Assembly (NCBI GenBank): GCA_902776475.1
Contig: CACYQD010000017.1
Coordinates: forward strand, 46,702 to 110,701
From: an uncultured Prevotellaceae bacterium
Lineage (GTDB): Bacteria > Bacteroidota > Bacteroidia > Bacteroidales > Bacteroidaceae
Reading direction: 5' to 3'
DNA: 64,000 bases
Each line of letters starts with the position of its first letter. Position 1 is the first letter of the stretch. The position numbers and the translations under genes were made by a program. Shown here piece after piece: positions 52,813-63,410 of this stretch. The notes beneath the pieces were generated by a model. It worked only from the letters and a program-made list of their open reading frames with translations. It was not told the origin of the DNA and did not search any database.

Positions 52813-54924
52813 TCAATCCTCCTCGTCGGCTGCGTTTTCGGCATCGATGGCCTTGATCTTCTCCTTGACGAGTTGCAGCTCGTCCTTGAGCTTCTGCACC
52901 TTACGGCGCATCTCCTCGATGAGGCTGCTGCCCTTCTTGCTGGAGACGCTGAGGAAGCCGAGGTTGTTCTCGTAGGTCTGGATTTCCTGTTTCAGTCCGT
53001 CGTAACGTCTCATCAGACGGGTGCGCTCATTGTCGAGGGCATTGGTGCCACGCTCTGCGACATTCTTCAGGTTGTTTCTGAAGTTGTCAAGACGGCGGCG
53101 GGCCACAGAGACATTGAGTTCTTTGTAGAACCTGTCGAGCACCTCGTGGTATTCCTTGAAGAGCTTGTCCTTCTCGCGGAACGGGACATGGCCGATGGAG
53201 TTGTATTCATCCACCAAAGTCTGCACCGTCTCCTGCATGTCGTCAACAGGCTGCTCGAGGATGGCCTTCAACCGGGCGATGACGTCACGCTTCTTGGCCA
53301 GGTTCTCACGCTCCTCGCCCCTTGTGCCGGCATTGGCGGCATTGCGGGCCTCGAAGAACTTGTTGCAGGCACCGAGGAACTCATTCCAGAGCTGGTCGCC
53401 GAGCTTCTTGGGCACCATGCCGATGGTCTTCCACTCCTTCTGCAGGGCAGTGAGTTTCTCTGAAGTGGCCTTCCAGTCGGTGCTGTCCTGCAGCGCCTTG
53501 GCCTGCTCGACCAGTGCACGCTTCTTCTCTGCATTCTCTGCAAAGCGGCTCTTCATGTCGCGGAAGAACTGGGTCTTGCGGCCGAAGAAGTCGTCGCAGG
53601 CAGCGCGGAAGCGCTCAAATATCTTCACGTTCATCTTCTGAGGAGCGAAGCCGATGGTCTTCCACTCAGCCTGAACGGCGATGATCTCACGGGTATGACG
53701 CTCCCAGTCGGCAGCGCCCTTGTTCTCCTCCTTGGCGATGGCCTCCACCTTCTCGCAGAGAGCGGTCTTGCGGGCCAGATTTTCCTCCTCCTTGGAGCGG
53801 AGCTCCTCGAAGTGCTGCTGATGGCGCTTGTTGATGACGGTGGAGGCAGCCTTGAAGCGGGACCACACCTGCTCCCTGAGGTCCTTGGCCACGGGGCCGG
53901 CCTCACGGTACTGCTGATGGAGCTCCTGCAACTGATGGAAGGCGCTGATGACATCAGACTCCTCGGCCAGTTTCTCAGCAGCCTCGCACAACTTGGTCTT
54001 GATCTCAAGGTTTTTCCTGAAATCATACTCGCGGGCTTCGCTATTGAGGCGCAGCTGGTCGTAGTACTGCTCCACATAGTGCTGGTAGGTCTTCCACAGC
54101 TCGCTGGCACGCTCGGCAGGCACCGACTTGATCTCGCGCCACTCCTGCTGCAGTTTCTTGAACTCCTGGTATGACTTGTTGGCATTCTCAGGAGAGGTCA
54201 CCATAGCCTTGACCTTCTCGATGATCTCGAGCTTTCTCTTGAGATTGTCTTCTTTCTCCTTTTCCATCTGCTGGAAGACCTGTGCCCTCTTGTCCTTGAT
54301 GAGCACCATCTCGGCCTTGAATTTCTCCTCGTCGTCATCCGGAACAACCTGGTACTTCTCAGGATCACCACCTTCGTCGATATAGGCTTTGAGGGCTGCT
54401 TCCCTGTCGGCTACAAGTAGCTTGTAGAAGACGGTCTTGAGCATATCCACCTCTTCCTTGCCCGGTGTGCCGTCACCATGAGCCAACTCGGTCACCCGTT
54501 CCAGAACCTCCCTCTTGGTCTTATACACTTTCTTGGGAGCCTCCTCTGGGGCGGTTTCCTCGGCTGGGGCTTCTTCCGCAGGCGCATCCTCAGCCACGGG
54601 AGCTTCCTCCGCAACGGCTGGTTCCTCAGCCGGAGCAGCTTCTTCCACGGCAGGAACTTCCTCGGCTGCAGGGGTTTCCTCTACTACGGGAACTTCCCCG
54701 GCGGCAGGGGCTTCTTCTGCAGCGGGTGCTTCTTCTGCAGCGGGTGCTTCCTCTGCTGCGGGAGCCTCCTCCACAGGAGCATCCCCGGCAGGAGCCTCCG
54801 TATTTTCTACGTTTTCAACTGCCTCTACGGTCTGTTCCTCAACATTGGCGTTGGAGGTCACCTCAGCCTTTGTCTCATCTACTGGTGCGCCCTGAACCTG
54901 GGCATTGTCTTGAGAGTCCATCAT
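52813..54924 (-). CDS. DUF349 domain protein
   Basis: 703 residues from MMDSQDNAQVQGAPVDE. The first 150 residues are low-complexity EEAPAA repeats. The remainder consists of several DUF349 repeats, recognisable by WKTIGFAPQKMNVKIFERF, WKTIGMVPKKLGDQLWNEF and SIGHVPFREKDKLF. It is predicted to be cytosolic and long-helical. Function is unknown; large DUF349 proteins of this kind are widespread in Bacteroidales. An in-frame Met at 54972 is also possible. Confidence 0.9.
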   Translation of the reverse strand: MMDSQDNAQVQGAPVDETKAEVTSNANVEEQTVEAVENVENTEAPAGDAPVEEAPAAEEAPAAEEAPAAEEAPAAGEVPVVEETPAAEEVPAVEEAAPAEEPAVAEEAPVAEDAPAEEAPAEETAPEEAPKKVYKTKREVLERVTELAHGDGTPGKEEVDMLKTVFYKLLVADREAALKAYIDEGGDPEKYQVVPDDDEEKFKAEMVLIKDKRAQVFQQMEKEKEDNLKRKLEIIEKVKAMVTSPENANKSYQEFKKLQQEWREIKSVPAERASELWKTYQHYVEQYYDQLRLNSEAREYDFRKNLEIKTKLCEAAEKLAEESDVISAFHQLQELHQQYREAGPVAKDLREQVWSRFKAASTVINKRHQQHFEELRSKEEENLARKTALCEKVEAIAKEENKGAADWERHTREIIAVQAEWKTIGFAPQKMNVKIFERFRAACDDFFGRKTQFFRDMKSRFAENAEKKRALVEQAKALQDSTDWKATSEKLTALQKEWKTIGMVPKKLGDQLWNEFLGACNKFFEARNAANAGTRGEERENLAKKRDVIARLKAILEQPVDDMQETVQTLVDEYNSIGHVPFREKDKLFKEYHEVLDRFYKELNVSVARRRLDNFRNNLKNVAERGTNALDNERTRLMRRYDGLKQEIQTYENNLGFLSVSSKKGSSLIEEMRRKVQKLKDELQLVKEKIKAIDAENAADEED

Positions 54925-55030
54925 TTCGCAATTAGGTTTATGATTCGATTGTTCACATTTATCAAAATGCAAACTTAAATTAAAAAAATGAAAAAACCTA
55001 ATAATTTCTTAATTATTTTTCTTTTTCCCT

Positions 55031-55972
55031 TCAAATGAGCCTTTTGTGCCTGAAAATCCACCATATCAGTCCAGACACGGCCACGGAGATGACAAGGGCG
55101 ATGGCAAAGCCGTAGCTGCTGTTCTCCATGCCGTTGACAAGGTTCATGCCGAAGAGGCTTGCAATGAGCGTGGGGAACATCATGAGAATGGACACGGAGG
55201 TCAGCGTACGCATCACCGTGTTCATGTTGTTGTTGATGATGCTGGAATAGGTGTCCATGGTGGACTCCAGAATATCAGAATAGATATTGGTGGTCTCCCT
55301 GGCCTGCGTCATCTCGATATTGACGTCCTCGATCATGTCGGCGTCCAACTCATCGATCTGCAGCTTGAATTTCAGTTTGGCAAGCAGGTTCTCATTTCCC
55401 CTGATGGAAGTGGCGAAATAAGTGAGCGAGTCCTGCAAGCGGCTCAGGCCGATGAGCGACTCGTTGTTGACCTCCTTGTCGAGGTTGCGCTTGGCCTTCT
55501 CAATGAGGCTGTTGATCTGCTTCAGCCGCTTGAGGTACCACACGGCGGAGGAGAGGAAGATCCTGAAGATCATATCCACATAGTCGGTGAATCCCACGCC
55601 ACGTTTCTGCTGGTAGCTCACGAAATCGAGCATCATGTTGGTCTCGTAATAGCAGACGGTGATGGTGATGTCTCTCTTGTGGATGATACCGAGCGGCACG
55701 GTGGTGTAGGGCGTGCGCGACCGCACCTCCTTGACATAGGGGATGCGGAGGATGATCAGCATCCATCCATCGTCGTACTCATATCGGGCACGTTCGTCGG
55801 CATCACTGATGTCGGTCAGGAAATAGTCGGGAATCTGATATTCAGTCTCAAGCAGATTGCGGTCCTCGTCGGTGGGACAAGTGACCTGAATCCAGCAATT
55901 CGGCTGCCACTCCATGAGTGGCGTCAAACCATCGTTGTAGTTCCAAAATGTTCTCATTTGTTCATCCTCCAC
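55031..55972 (-). CDS. corA: CorA-family magnesium/divalent cation transporter
   Basis: 313 residues. A long cytosolic helical domain precedes two C-terminal membrane helices. The signature GMNLV follows the first helix (MMFPTLIASLF), and the last helix ends IWWIFRHKRLI. Start may be MEDEQMRTF at 55972 or the inner Met. A minus-strand promoter (TACCTTTG near 56135) lies about 160 nt upstream, so the leader is long. Confidence 0.9.
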   Translation of the reverse strand: MEDEQMRTFWNYNDGLTPLMEWQPNCWIQVTCPTDEDRNLLETEYQIPDYFLTDISDADERARYEYDDGWMLIILRIPYVKEVRSRTPYTTVPLGIIHKRDITITVCYYETNMMLDFVSYQQKRGVGFTDYVDMIFRIFLSSAVWYLKRLKQINSLIEKAKRNLDKEVNNESLIGLSRLQDSLTYFATSIRGNENLLAKLKFKLQIDELDADMIEDVNIEMTQARETTNIYSDILESTMDTYSSIINNNMNTVMRTLTSVSILMMFPTLIASLFGMNLVNGMENSSYGFAIALVISVAVSGLIWWIFRHKRLI

Positions 55973-56208
55973 GTGATTAGCGCAGTGAAAAAAACTCTCT
56001 TGGCGTGGGAACGAACAAATGCTGTTGTCGTCACACGCCTACGAAATGAAATATTCCGCCGGGTAGTCGTCCATATTTGATTATTACTAAGTGAATAAAA
56101 AAGCGTATTCCGCCATTTGCGTGCAAAGGTAGCAAAAGTTTTCAAAACCGCAAACGATGCGTCGGAAAAAGTTTATCGCGCTGCGGTGATTTCAGTACGG
56201 GGCAAACG

Positions 56209-56685
56209 CTATTTGGAATATTTGGAATCGAGGTATCGGGCGAAGATGCGTGCGGCGCTCTCCACCTTGGCGGCGCAGGGTCTGGTCCGGTAATACTCCT
56301 TGGTGCGCTCAGAGGCTTCGTAATGGCCCATGGGCACGGGACCTTTGAGTCCGAGCAGTTCGGCGCAGATCAGCGAGCCGTTGTCTTCCTTCGACTGGGC
56401 GAGCAGTTCCTGCACGACCTTGTAACAAGCCGACTTGCCCTCACGGTCGCTGCCCTCGGTCTGTCCGCAGTCGAGTCCGGTGAGCAACACCAGTCCTGAA
56501 ACGGCTCCGCACATCATTCTCAACCGGCCGACGCCACCGCCGAAACCGGCGCTGACGCGTTTGGCCATGGTATCGTCGAGGCCGTAAAGGTCGGCAAAGG
56601 CCGCCACCACGCTCTGGCAACAGCCATAGCCCTGCATGAAGTTATCGACAGCTTGATTGACGCGTTGTTCTAGATCTTTGTTCAT
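56209..56685 (-). CDS. C_GCAxxG_C_C family protein
   Basis: 158 residues. Conserved cysteine pattern: YGCCQSVVAAF, the glycine-rich SAGFGGGVGRLRMMCGAVSG (with the GCAxxG-type turn), then TGLDCGQ. Found widely in anaerobes, often near redox genes; function unknown. Confidence 0.88.
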   Translation of the reverse strand: MNKDLEQRVNQAVDNFMQGYGCCQSVVAAFADLYGLDDTMAKRVSAGFGGGVGRLRMMCGAVSGLVLLTGLDCGQTEGSDREGKSACYKVVQELLAQSKEDNGSLICAELLGLKGPVPMGHYEASERTKEYYRTRPCAAKVESAARIFARYLDSKYSK

Positions 56686-56699
56686 GGGAGATTGGGAGT

Positions 56700-57055
56700 T
56701 TAGGAGATTTTTTTGGAGATTGGGAGATTTCTTTTGGGGAGTTTAGGAGAATTTTATTTGGAGTTTAGGAGTTTGGGAGTTTAGGAGTTTAGACAATAGC
56801 TTGAATTAGCGTGAGGACTATCGGCGGTAACTGCCCCTCTCCCTCGAGGGAGAGGACGGGTGAGGGGGATGAGGGAGTGATATGGTAGTCTGATCGACAA
56901 TTTGAGGATTTGCCCTCACCTAGCCTCTCCCAGAGGGAGAGGGATAAGTATGCTGGGGCTCTCCCAGGGGGAGAGGATTTGCCCTCACCTAACCTCTCCC
57001 GGAGGGAGAGGGATAAGTATGTTTTGTATCTCCCAGGGGGAGAGGGATGAGATTG
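56700..57055. repeat. Composite repeat: GGAGTTTAGGAG tract plus CCCTCTCC hairpins
   Basis: GGAGTTTGGGAGTTTAGGAG units end in GTTTAGACAATAG as in the element at 8.76 kb, and are followed by several CCCTCTCC/GGGAGAGG palindromes. No gene. Confidence 0.75.
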
Positions 57056-57060
57056 CTTTG

Positions 57061-58185
57061 TCACTCCTGGGAGTGAGGGCTATCGGCATTGTCATTGGTG
57101 TGAAGGGTGGCGACCACGTATTCTGACTGGGTGCCGATGCGGAACTTGCCGCCCCAGATGCCCAGGCCAGAACTGACATAGAAACGGGTGGAGCCAATCT
57201 GGTGGGAGCCATGGGAACACTCGTAGATGGCATCGGTGATCCAGGAGATGGGCCACACCTGTCCGCGGTGGGTATGGCCGCTGAACTGGAAGTCAACGCC
57301 GCAACGCTCGACGTCCTGCAGGTTGTAGGGCTGGTGGTCGAGCACAATGGAGAACGTGGACGGATCGACATCGGCCGTCAGCGTCTCCAGGGCCTTCCGA
57401 TCCCGGTTGGTGCGGTCGTCACGGCCGATGACGGTGATGACGCTGTCGAGGACGGCCTTCCCGTCGATGAGCAGATGGATGCCTGCCTCCTGGTAGAAAC
57501 GGCGCGCCTTAGGCTCGTTGCTGTAATACTCATGGTTGCCCAGACAGGCATAGACAGGGGCGTTGAGCCGCCGGAATTCCTTGGCCATCTCCTCCTCGAC
57601 GAGCGGGCGGGTGCTGATGTCGATGATGTCGCCGGCGACCAGGATGAAGTCGGCATGCTCGGCATTGATCAGATCCACCCACCGGGCCAGTTCCTGCCGC
57701 CGGTTATGGTATCCGAGGTGCAGGTCGCTCACCATCACCATCTTGTAGTCACGGCCGATGGCTTTGTCGGTGGTCAGCTGCAGGGGCACCCTCACCTTAT
57801 TATTATAATGAATATGTCCACCGATAAAGAGGACCAGCATCAGGACAAGGATGGCCAACGTGCCTTTCCAACTCTCATGCAAGAAACTGGAAGGCAGGAG
57901 ATGAACCAGCCTCGACAGGTCGAGCACGAGGAAGATCATCAGCAGATAGAGCATGATGATGATCGAGGAGGTGCTGACATCGTAAAACAGGGAGGCCCAG
58001 TTGAGCCTCATCCTGTCGAGTCCGCCTACCATGAAAGGAAACATGCTCACGACGCATGCCGCCATCAGCACCGTGGCCAGCCATTTTCCCCATTTCGGGA
58101 AGGGCAGGATGCACCACACATGCCACAGCACATAGCCTATGGCACACAGGACGACAATGAGGACGACCCAGAACATCGCGCGCAT
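57061..58185 (-). CDS. Membrane-anchored metallophosphoesterase
   Basis: 374 residues. Three or four N-terminal membrane helices (VVLIVVLCAIGYVLW onward) precede a calcineurin-like phosphoesterase domain: SDLHLGYH, GDIIDIS, GNHEY, LDHQPYN and GHTHRGQ. Substrate unknown; such YaeI/LpxG-like proteins often act on lipids or cell-wall intermediates. The start codon directly abuts the cdsA stop, so it is the last gene of the rsfS-ftsH-cdsA operon. Confidence 0.92.
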   Translation of the reverse strand: MRAMFWVVLIVVLCAIGYVLWHVWCILPFPKWGKWLATVLMAACVVSMFPFMVGGLDRMRLNWASLFYDVSTSSIIIMLYLLMIFLVLDLSRLVHLLPSSFLHESWKGTLAILVLMLVLFIGGHIHYNNKVRVPLQLTTDKAIGRDYKMVMVSDLHLGYHNRRQELARWVDLINAEHADFILVAGDIIDISTRPLVEEEMAKEFRRLNAPVYACLGNHEYYSNEPKARRFYQEAGIHLLIDGKAVLDSVITVIGRDDRTNRDRKALETLTADVDPSTFSIVLDHQPYNLQDVERCGVDFQFSGHTHRGQVWPISWITDAIYECSHGSHQIGSTRFYVSSGLGIWGGKFRIGTQSEYVVATLHTNDNADSPHSQE

Positions 58186-59034
58186 TTAGAACAAGGAAAG
58201 GGAGAAGATATAGACCACCGCTGCGGGGATGGCCATCAGCGAGGAGTCGAAGCGGTCGAGCATGCCCCCGTGACCGGGAAGGACGTTGCCGCTGTCCTTG
58301 ATGCCCAGCGTGCGCTTGAACAGTGACTCCACCAGATCGCCCAGGGTGCCGAACACGACGACGACCAGTCCCAGTCCCATCCACACGGGGATGGACAGGC
58401 TCCTGTCGGTGCCGCCCGTCAACCATCCGATGATGGCCGCGGCCACCAGCACGAAGACAGCGCCACCGATGCTGCCCTCCCAGCTCTTGCCCGGCGACAC
58501 CCTCGGAAACAGCTTGTGCTTGCCGAAGAGCGAGCCCGCGCAATAGGCGCCCGAGTCGTTGACCCAGAGGAAGATGAAGAGGCTCAGGGGCAGGATCTCG
58601 TTATACTGCCCCGCGGCACCCGTCTGGAACGCCAGCACGTTGATGGTGGAGAAAGGCAGTGCGATATACAACTGGCTGAACATCGTGTAGGCCCAGTTGT
58701 TGACAGGGTTGGGAGCCTTGGTGAACAACTCGGCGATGATGAGATACATGATGGTGATCAGATAAGGGATGAACACCGTGGTGGGAGTCACCCCCGTGCA
58801 GTAGCCGGCCATGGCGATGAAGAGATAGACACCGGCCACGGTGGTGATGAAGCGGTTGACCTGGATGTCATCCCATTCATTCACCAGTCCTGTATATTCC
58901 CATACCGTCATGCCAGTGATCAGCGCGAAGAGCAGGATCATGGCCTCAGGTTTCAGGAAGCACGACACCAATATGGCGACGAAGAGTACGCCAGTGATGG
59001 TTCTCACGATGAAATTGGACATTTTTCCAGACAT
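58186..59034 (-). CDS. cdsA: Phosphatidate cytidylyltransferase
   Basis: 282-residue inner-membrane enzyme making CDP-diacylglycerol from phosphatidate and CTP. Several membrane helices, and the family signature KRTLGIKDSGNVLPGHGGML followed by DRFDS. It follows ftsH by 17 bp. Confidence 0.95.
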   Translation of the reverse strand: MSGKMSNFIVRTITGVLFVAILVSCFLKPEAMILLFALITGMTVWEYTGLVNEWDDIQVNRFITTVAGVYLFIAMAGYCTGVTPTTVFIPYLITIMYLIIAELFTKAPNPVNNWAYTMFSQLYIALPFSTINVLAFQTGAAGQYNEILPLSLFIFLWVNDSGAYCAGSLFGKHKLFPRVSPGKSWEGSIGGAVFVLVAAAIIGWLTGGTDRSLSIPVWMGLGLVVVVFGTLGDLVESLFKRTLGIKDSGNVLPGHGGMLDRFDSSLMAIPAAVVYIFSLSLF

Positions 59035-59051
59035 GATGACAGGGCTTTGCG

Positions 59052-61121
59052 TTATTGGTCAGCCGGTTGGGCAGAAGTGCCCTCCGCCGGCTCTTGATTC
59101 TCCGATTCGGCTGGTTTTCCGGAATCAGCTGCTATTTCGGAACTGGCTGGTTTCTCGGAATCAGCAGGTTTTTCCTGTTCGGCCTGCTTCTCCATCTCCA
59201 GTCCCATGATTTCCTGTGAGCGGCTCTTCCAAGGCCGTTTGCCGAAAATCTTCTCCACGTCCTCAGCGAAGATCACCTCACGGCTGATGAGCAGTTCGGC
59301 CAGTGCATTGTGGCCCTCCTTGTGCTCGATCAGGATCTGTTTGGCGCGCTCATACTGCTCGTTGACCATCTTGAGCACCTCGTCGTCGATGATCTTGGCC
59401 GTCGTGTCGCTGTAAGGTCTCTGGAACTGATACTCCTGGTTGTTGTAATAGCAGATGTTGGGCAGTTGCTCACCCATTCCCGCATAGGCGATCATGCCGT
59501 ATGCGCTCTTGGTGGCCCGCTCCAGGTCGTTCATCGCACCTGTGGAGATGTGGCCGGTGAAGAGTTCCTCGGCGGCGCGGCCTCCCATGAGAGAGCACAT
59601 CTCGTCGAGCATCTCCTCCTTGGTGGTGATCTGACGCTCCTCGGGCAGGTACCAGGCTGCGCCCAGGGCCTTGCCTCTCGGCACGATAGACACCTTCACC
59701 AACGGATTGGCATGCTCGCAGAACCAGGAGATGGTGGCATGGCCGGCCTCATGGAGGGCAATCGTGCGCTTCTCATGAGCGGTCATCACCTTGGTCTTCT
59801 TTTCCAGACCGCCGATGATGCGGTCAACGGCATCGAGGAAGTCCTGCCGGCAGACGGTCTTGGCCGAGCGGCGTGCGGCGATCAGGGCCGCCTCATTGCA
59901 CACGTTGGCGATATCCGCTCCGGAGAATCCCGGAGTCTGGCGGGCCAGCAGATCGATGTCCACGGAGTTGTCGACCTTGATGGGTTTCAGGTGGACGATG
60001 AAGATTTCCTTGCGCTCGTTGAGGTCGGGCAGATCGACATTGATCTGACGGTCGAAACGGCCTGCGCGGAGCAGGGCGGAGTCGAGCATGTCGGCGCGGT
60101 TGGTGGCAGCCATGATGATGACGCCGCTGTTGGTGCCGAAGCCGTCCATCTCGGTGAGCAGGGCGTTGAGGGTGTTCTCACGCTCGTCGTTGCCGCCCAT
60201 CGACGGGTTTTTCGAGCGGGCACGTCCCACGGCGTCGATCTCATCGATGAAGATGATGCACGGAGCTTTCTCCTTGGCCTGGCGGAACAAGTCGCGGACC
60301 CTGCTGGCGCCCACGCCGACGAACATCTCGACGAAGTCGCTGCCGCTCATGGAGAAGAAGGGCACGCCGGCCTCTCCGGCCACGGCCTTGGCCAACAAAG
60401 TCTTTCCCGTTCCCGGAGGTCCCACGAGCAGAGCGCCCTTGGGGATCTTGCCGCCCAGGTCGGTGTATTTGCGCGGATTCTTGAGGAAGTCGACAATCTC
60501 CTGCACCTCCTCCTTGGCGCCCGCCTGTCCGGCGACGTCCTTGAAGGTGATGCCGAGGTCATTGCCCTTCTCATACATCTTCGCCTTGCTCTTTCCCACG
60601 CTGAAGACTCCACCGGAACCGCCTCCGCCCATCCGGCGGAAGAAGAACACCATGATGAAGATGAAGAACAAGATGGAGGACAGATTGAACAGCAGGTTGT
60701 ACATGTCGCTGCTCTTCTCATTGTCGAAGGTGATGTGTCCGTTGAACTTACCGGCTTTCTGCGCCTCGTCGAGGAACGTCTCCAGTGTCTCCACCGAACC
60801 GAACTCCACCTCGAGGAAAGGATTGGTGCCGGTCTGCTTCACGTCGGTCTGGAAAACATCCTGAATGAACTCCGGTTTCACATACATCCGGAGCTCGTTT
60901 TCCTCCTTGTTGATCACCACCTCCTTGGCGGCGCCCTTCATCACCCATTCCTTGAAGTTGTAGTAATTGTCCTGCTTGGCGATGCCTCCACCGCCATTGC
61001 TGGTGGCTTCGCTACCCGTATTGGTGAAGAACAGTATGGCCAGAGCTACGATGATGGTGACGTAGATCCAGTTCATATTGAACTTCGGCATGTTGGGCTT
61101 GTTGTTGTCGTTTTGTTCCAT
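59052..61121 (-). CDS. ftsH: ATP-dependent zinc metalloprotease FtsH
   Basis: 689 residues. Two membrane segments ([16 protein letters not shown] and [20 protein letters not shown]). AAA domain: [29 protein letters not shown], second region of homology [11 protein letters not shown] preceded by RAGRFDRQI. Zinc site HEAGHA. The C-terminal 50 residues are a low-complexity Glu/Ala/Ser/Pro tail beyond the common length. Membrane quality control and turnover of regulators. Confidence 0.96.
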   Translation of the reverse strand: MEQNDNNKPNMPKFNMNWIYVTIIVALAILFFTNTGSEATSNGGGGIAKQDNYYNFKEWVMKGAAKEVVINKEENELRMYVKPEFIQDVFQTDVKQTGTNPFLEVEFGSVETLETFLDEAQKAGKFNGHITFDNEKSSDMYNLLFNLSSILFFIFIMVFFFRRMGGGGSGGVFSVGKSKAKMYEKGNDLGITFKDVAGQAGAKEEVQEIVDFLKNPRKYTDLGGKIPKGALLVGPPGTGKTLLAKAVAGEAGVPFFSMSGSDFVEMFVGVGASRVRDLFRQAKEKAPCIIFIDEIDAVGRARSKNPSMGGNDERENTLNALLTEMDGFGTNSGVIIMAATNRADMLDSALLRAGRFDRQINVDLPDLNERKEIFIVHLKPIKVDNSVDIDLLARQTPGFSGADIANVCNEAALIAARRSAKTVCRQDFLDAVDRIIGGLEKKTKVMTAHEKRTIALHEAGHATISWFCEHANPLVKVSIVPRGKALGAAWYLPEERQITTKEEMLDEMCSLMGGRAAEELFTGHISTGAMNDLERATKSAYGMIAYAGMGEQLPNICYYNNQEYQFQRPYSDTTAKIIDDEVLKMVNEQYERAKQILIEHKEGHNALAELLISREVIFAEDVEKIFGKRPWKSRSQEIMGLEMEKQAEQEKPADSEKPASSEIAADSGKPAESENQEPAEGTSAQPADQ

Positions 61122-61162
61122 TCTTGAAATAAAGATGACTCAATAGAAAAAAGAGCATGTGC

Positions 61163-61522
61163 TCAGTCGAGATCGGGGATTCGGGTCAGATGGGCATCCT
61201 CCCAAAGCGCCTCGAGGTTGTAGTATTCTCTGAGGTCAGGCACGAAGATGTGCACGATGACATCGGTGTAGTCCATCGCCACCCACACGGCATTGGTCAG
61301 TCCGACCACCTTGACGGGTTTTTCGCCCGACTTCTCACGCACGAAGTCCGTCACGGATTCCGTGATGGCCTCCACCTGCATCGGCGAGTTGCCCTGGCAG
61401 ATGACGAAATAGCGGCATATCGCCCCTTCCACACCTGTCATGTCAGCAACAACTATGCCAGAACCTTTTTTCTCTTGTATTCCTTTTGTAATGTTTCTAA
61501 CTAATTTCTTTGTTTCGTCCAT
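61163..61522 (-). CDS. rsfS: Ribosomal silencing factor RsfS
   Basis: 119 residues from MDETKKLVRNITKGIQEKKG; a longer frame is rejected because its start is not family-like. Family segments IVVADMTG, YFVICQGNS and VAMDYTDVIVHIF are present. Binds uL14 and prevents subunit joining. It is 41 bp before ftsH and heads the operon. Confidence 0.93.
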   Translation of the reverse strand: MDETKKLVRNITKGIQEKKGSGIVVADMTGVEGAICRYFVICQGNSPMQVEAITESVTDFVREKSGEKPVKVVGLTNAVWVAMDYTDVIVHIFVPDLREYYNLEALWEDAHLTRIPDLD

Positions 61523-61757
61523 TGAAAAACTAATGATTTGGTCTATTCTCTCAAATAAAAGGGCCGTTCTGCCCAATTTCACTGCAAAAATACATCAATT
61601 TTCCGACTTATCCCCATTTATCATAGGAAAAATGAGGGATGGAAAGGGAAAATGAGGGATACCAGAGGAAAATGAGGTGCGGAAAGGGGAAAGAGGCCGA
61701 TCGAGGGAATGAGGTCGATCGAGGGAAAGGAGGTCGATCAAGGGGGAAAGAGGCTTG

Positions 61758-63242
61758 TCACTCCGGAAGGGAAGACTGCCCGCGGGCGACAAGCTGCATG
61801 ATGGCTGAGGCATCCTCCAAGTCGATGCTGCCATCGCCGTTGTCGTCGGCCACCTCTTGGACAAAGGTCCTCCACGTGTTGCCGAGGAGATGATTGACGA
61901 CATCGACGACGTCCAGCATATCCACACGCCTGTCAAGGTTGACATCTCCTTGTCTGTAACTGTCCAGGTCGTCATATTCCGCTATCGCCTGACCGAGGAA
62001 AGCCATGAAGTCGGACAAGGGGTAGAGGCCGTCGGCATTGGGTTTCAGTTCCTTAAGGCAAAGGGGATGGACCATCGGGGGCACTTCCAGACTGAGGGGT
62101 GTCATCTCCATGATCTGATCCACGTTCTGATAGACATAGTTGAGGGCCACGAAAGCATTGTCGTCCGCATCCTTCCAGATCTCGAAAGTCATTTTCCCGC
62201 CCAGGGGCGTCTTCTCCTCGGGGGTGCTTTCCAGGACATACTTCTCCAGCTCAAGCGCACCGGCCAACGCGGCCATGTTGGAGTCATGGCCCACCAGATA
62301 GGACAATCTCACCGTCGGGTCCTCCATCTCATCCCTGAGCCTGATCAGAAGGTTGTGGGCGACATCCCTGCCGATGGTGGGGAAACCCATGCTGAGGAAG
62401 CACCAGGAGTCTTTCACCCGACCGATGGAGCATAAGTCGCTGAGTGTCACGGGATGGCCGAAAATGCTACCACGGCTCTCGGGCATGTCGTAATACTGAA
62501 GGATCAGGTTGCCCGACGCCATCTGGGCAAGATAGATCAAGCCCGCGGTAATCCGGGGCATGATTTTCTGGCGCAAGAAGACCTGGGGATTCGTGAACAG
62601 GAAAGAACAGGTGTCATGCAACTGACAGGCGGGGGAGTTTTGCAGATCCAGCACCCTTGCCATCACGGCCGCGTCCTCTTCCAACTGAGCCACGGCAGCG
62701 ACGAAACCGTCCGGGGCGCACCCGTCCTCGACCTCCGCATTGGCCTTCGCCAGTATCTTCGGAGTGACTTTCGTGCTCACATCATTGAAGACGGGCGACA
62801 TGGAGCCAAATTTCACGCTTTTGTCATAGTCGGCCTCCATCGCATGGTCCGGCGAGAAACCAGCGGCAAAAGAGCGGGCCGTCTCCACCGTGCGCGGCAT
62901 GCTGTTCGCGTAAAGCCGGGTCTGTCCGACCACGGGAGCGGAAGCCTCTCCATACAAGCCCTCCTGCATCGTCCAAAGCCGGTAGAACACGCCCATCTGC
63001 TGCTCCAGCATGGCGCCCCTCTCTGTCAGGTTTCCATCCCCCACCGTCCATTGGTGCCACTGATGGGGCGTGATGCGGCGCTCCGTCTTGCTGATCACCC
63101 CGGAGCGCACATGATGCCGGCCCACCATGACCACTTTATCCAGATGATATCGGGCATGGAAGGCGTCGTCCCTCGCCAACTGCGCCTTCACGTCGGCTGC
63201 AGCGAGGAAAAGCAAGGCAAGAGAGAGGAAAACAAGCCTCAT
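61758..63242 (-). CDS. Exported histidine phosphatase with dockerin-like C-terminus
   Basis: 494 residues from MRLVFLSLALLFLAAADVKA, a signal peptide; an in-frame Met at 63302 is also possible. The histidine-acid-phosphatase domain has VMVGRHHVRSG in place of the usual RHGxRxP catalytic motif, and a late VGHDSNMAALAG supplying the second His-Asp. The last 70 residues form two calcium-loop dockerin-type repeats (GDVNLDRRVDMLDVVDVV and DDNGDGSIDLEDASAIM). Phytase or sugar phosphatase are candidate activities. Promoter with TACTTTTG at 63383-63376. Confidence 0.85.
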   Translation of the reverse strand: MRLVFLSLALLFLAAADVKAQLARDDAFHARYHLDKVVMVGRHHVRSGVISKTERRITPHQWHQWTVGDGNLTERGAMLEQQMGVFYRLWTMQEGLYGEASAPVVGQTRLYANSMPRTVETARSFAAGFSPDHAMEADYDKSVKFGSMSPVFNDVSTKVTPKILAKANAEVEDGCAPDGFVAAVAQLEEDAAVMARVLDLQNSPACQLHDTCSFLFTNPQVFLRQKIMPRITAGLIYLAQMASGNLILQYYDMPESRGSIFGHPVTLSDLCSIGRVKDSWCFLSMGFPTIGRDVAHNLLIRLRDEMEDPTVRLSYLVGHDSNMAALAGALELEKYVLESTPEEKTPLGGKMTFEIWKDADDNAFVALNYVYQNVDQIMEMTPLSLEVPPMVHPLCLKELKPNADGLYPLSDFMAFLGQAIAEYDDLDSYRQGDVNLDRRVDMLDVVDVVNHLLGNTWRTFVQEVADDNGDGSIDLEDASAIMQLVARGQSSLPE

Positions 63243-63375
63243 CCCGTCACTTCCTTCGTTGACCAAGCACCTTTTTCCAAGAATTTGCATGGTTTTTCTC
63301 ATCTTTTTCTGGGGTATTTAGCTCCGCTTCTTTATCAGGGGTGTCTAACTCCGCTTCGTGACACACTTTATTTTG

Positions 63376-63407
63376 CAAAAGTAATGTTTTTTGCAGAGGA
63401 ATCCAAT
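63376..63407 (-). promoter_or_regulatory. Promoter for the histidine phosphatase gene
   Basis: Minus-strand TTGG near 63406 and TACTTTTG at 63383-63376, about 20 bp apart. A 20-bp direct repeat (GAAGCGGAGTTAGACACCCC and a variant) lies in the leader. Confidence 0.6.
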
Positions 63408-63410
63408 TTT

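Noticed and set aside
55973-56135. Magnesium-sensing leader before corA
   Set aside because: The leader is long, but I could not recognise an M-box or ykoK aptamer in it.
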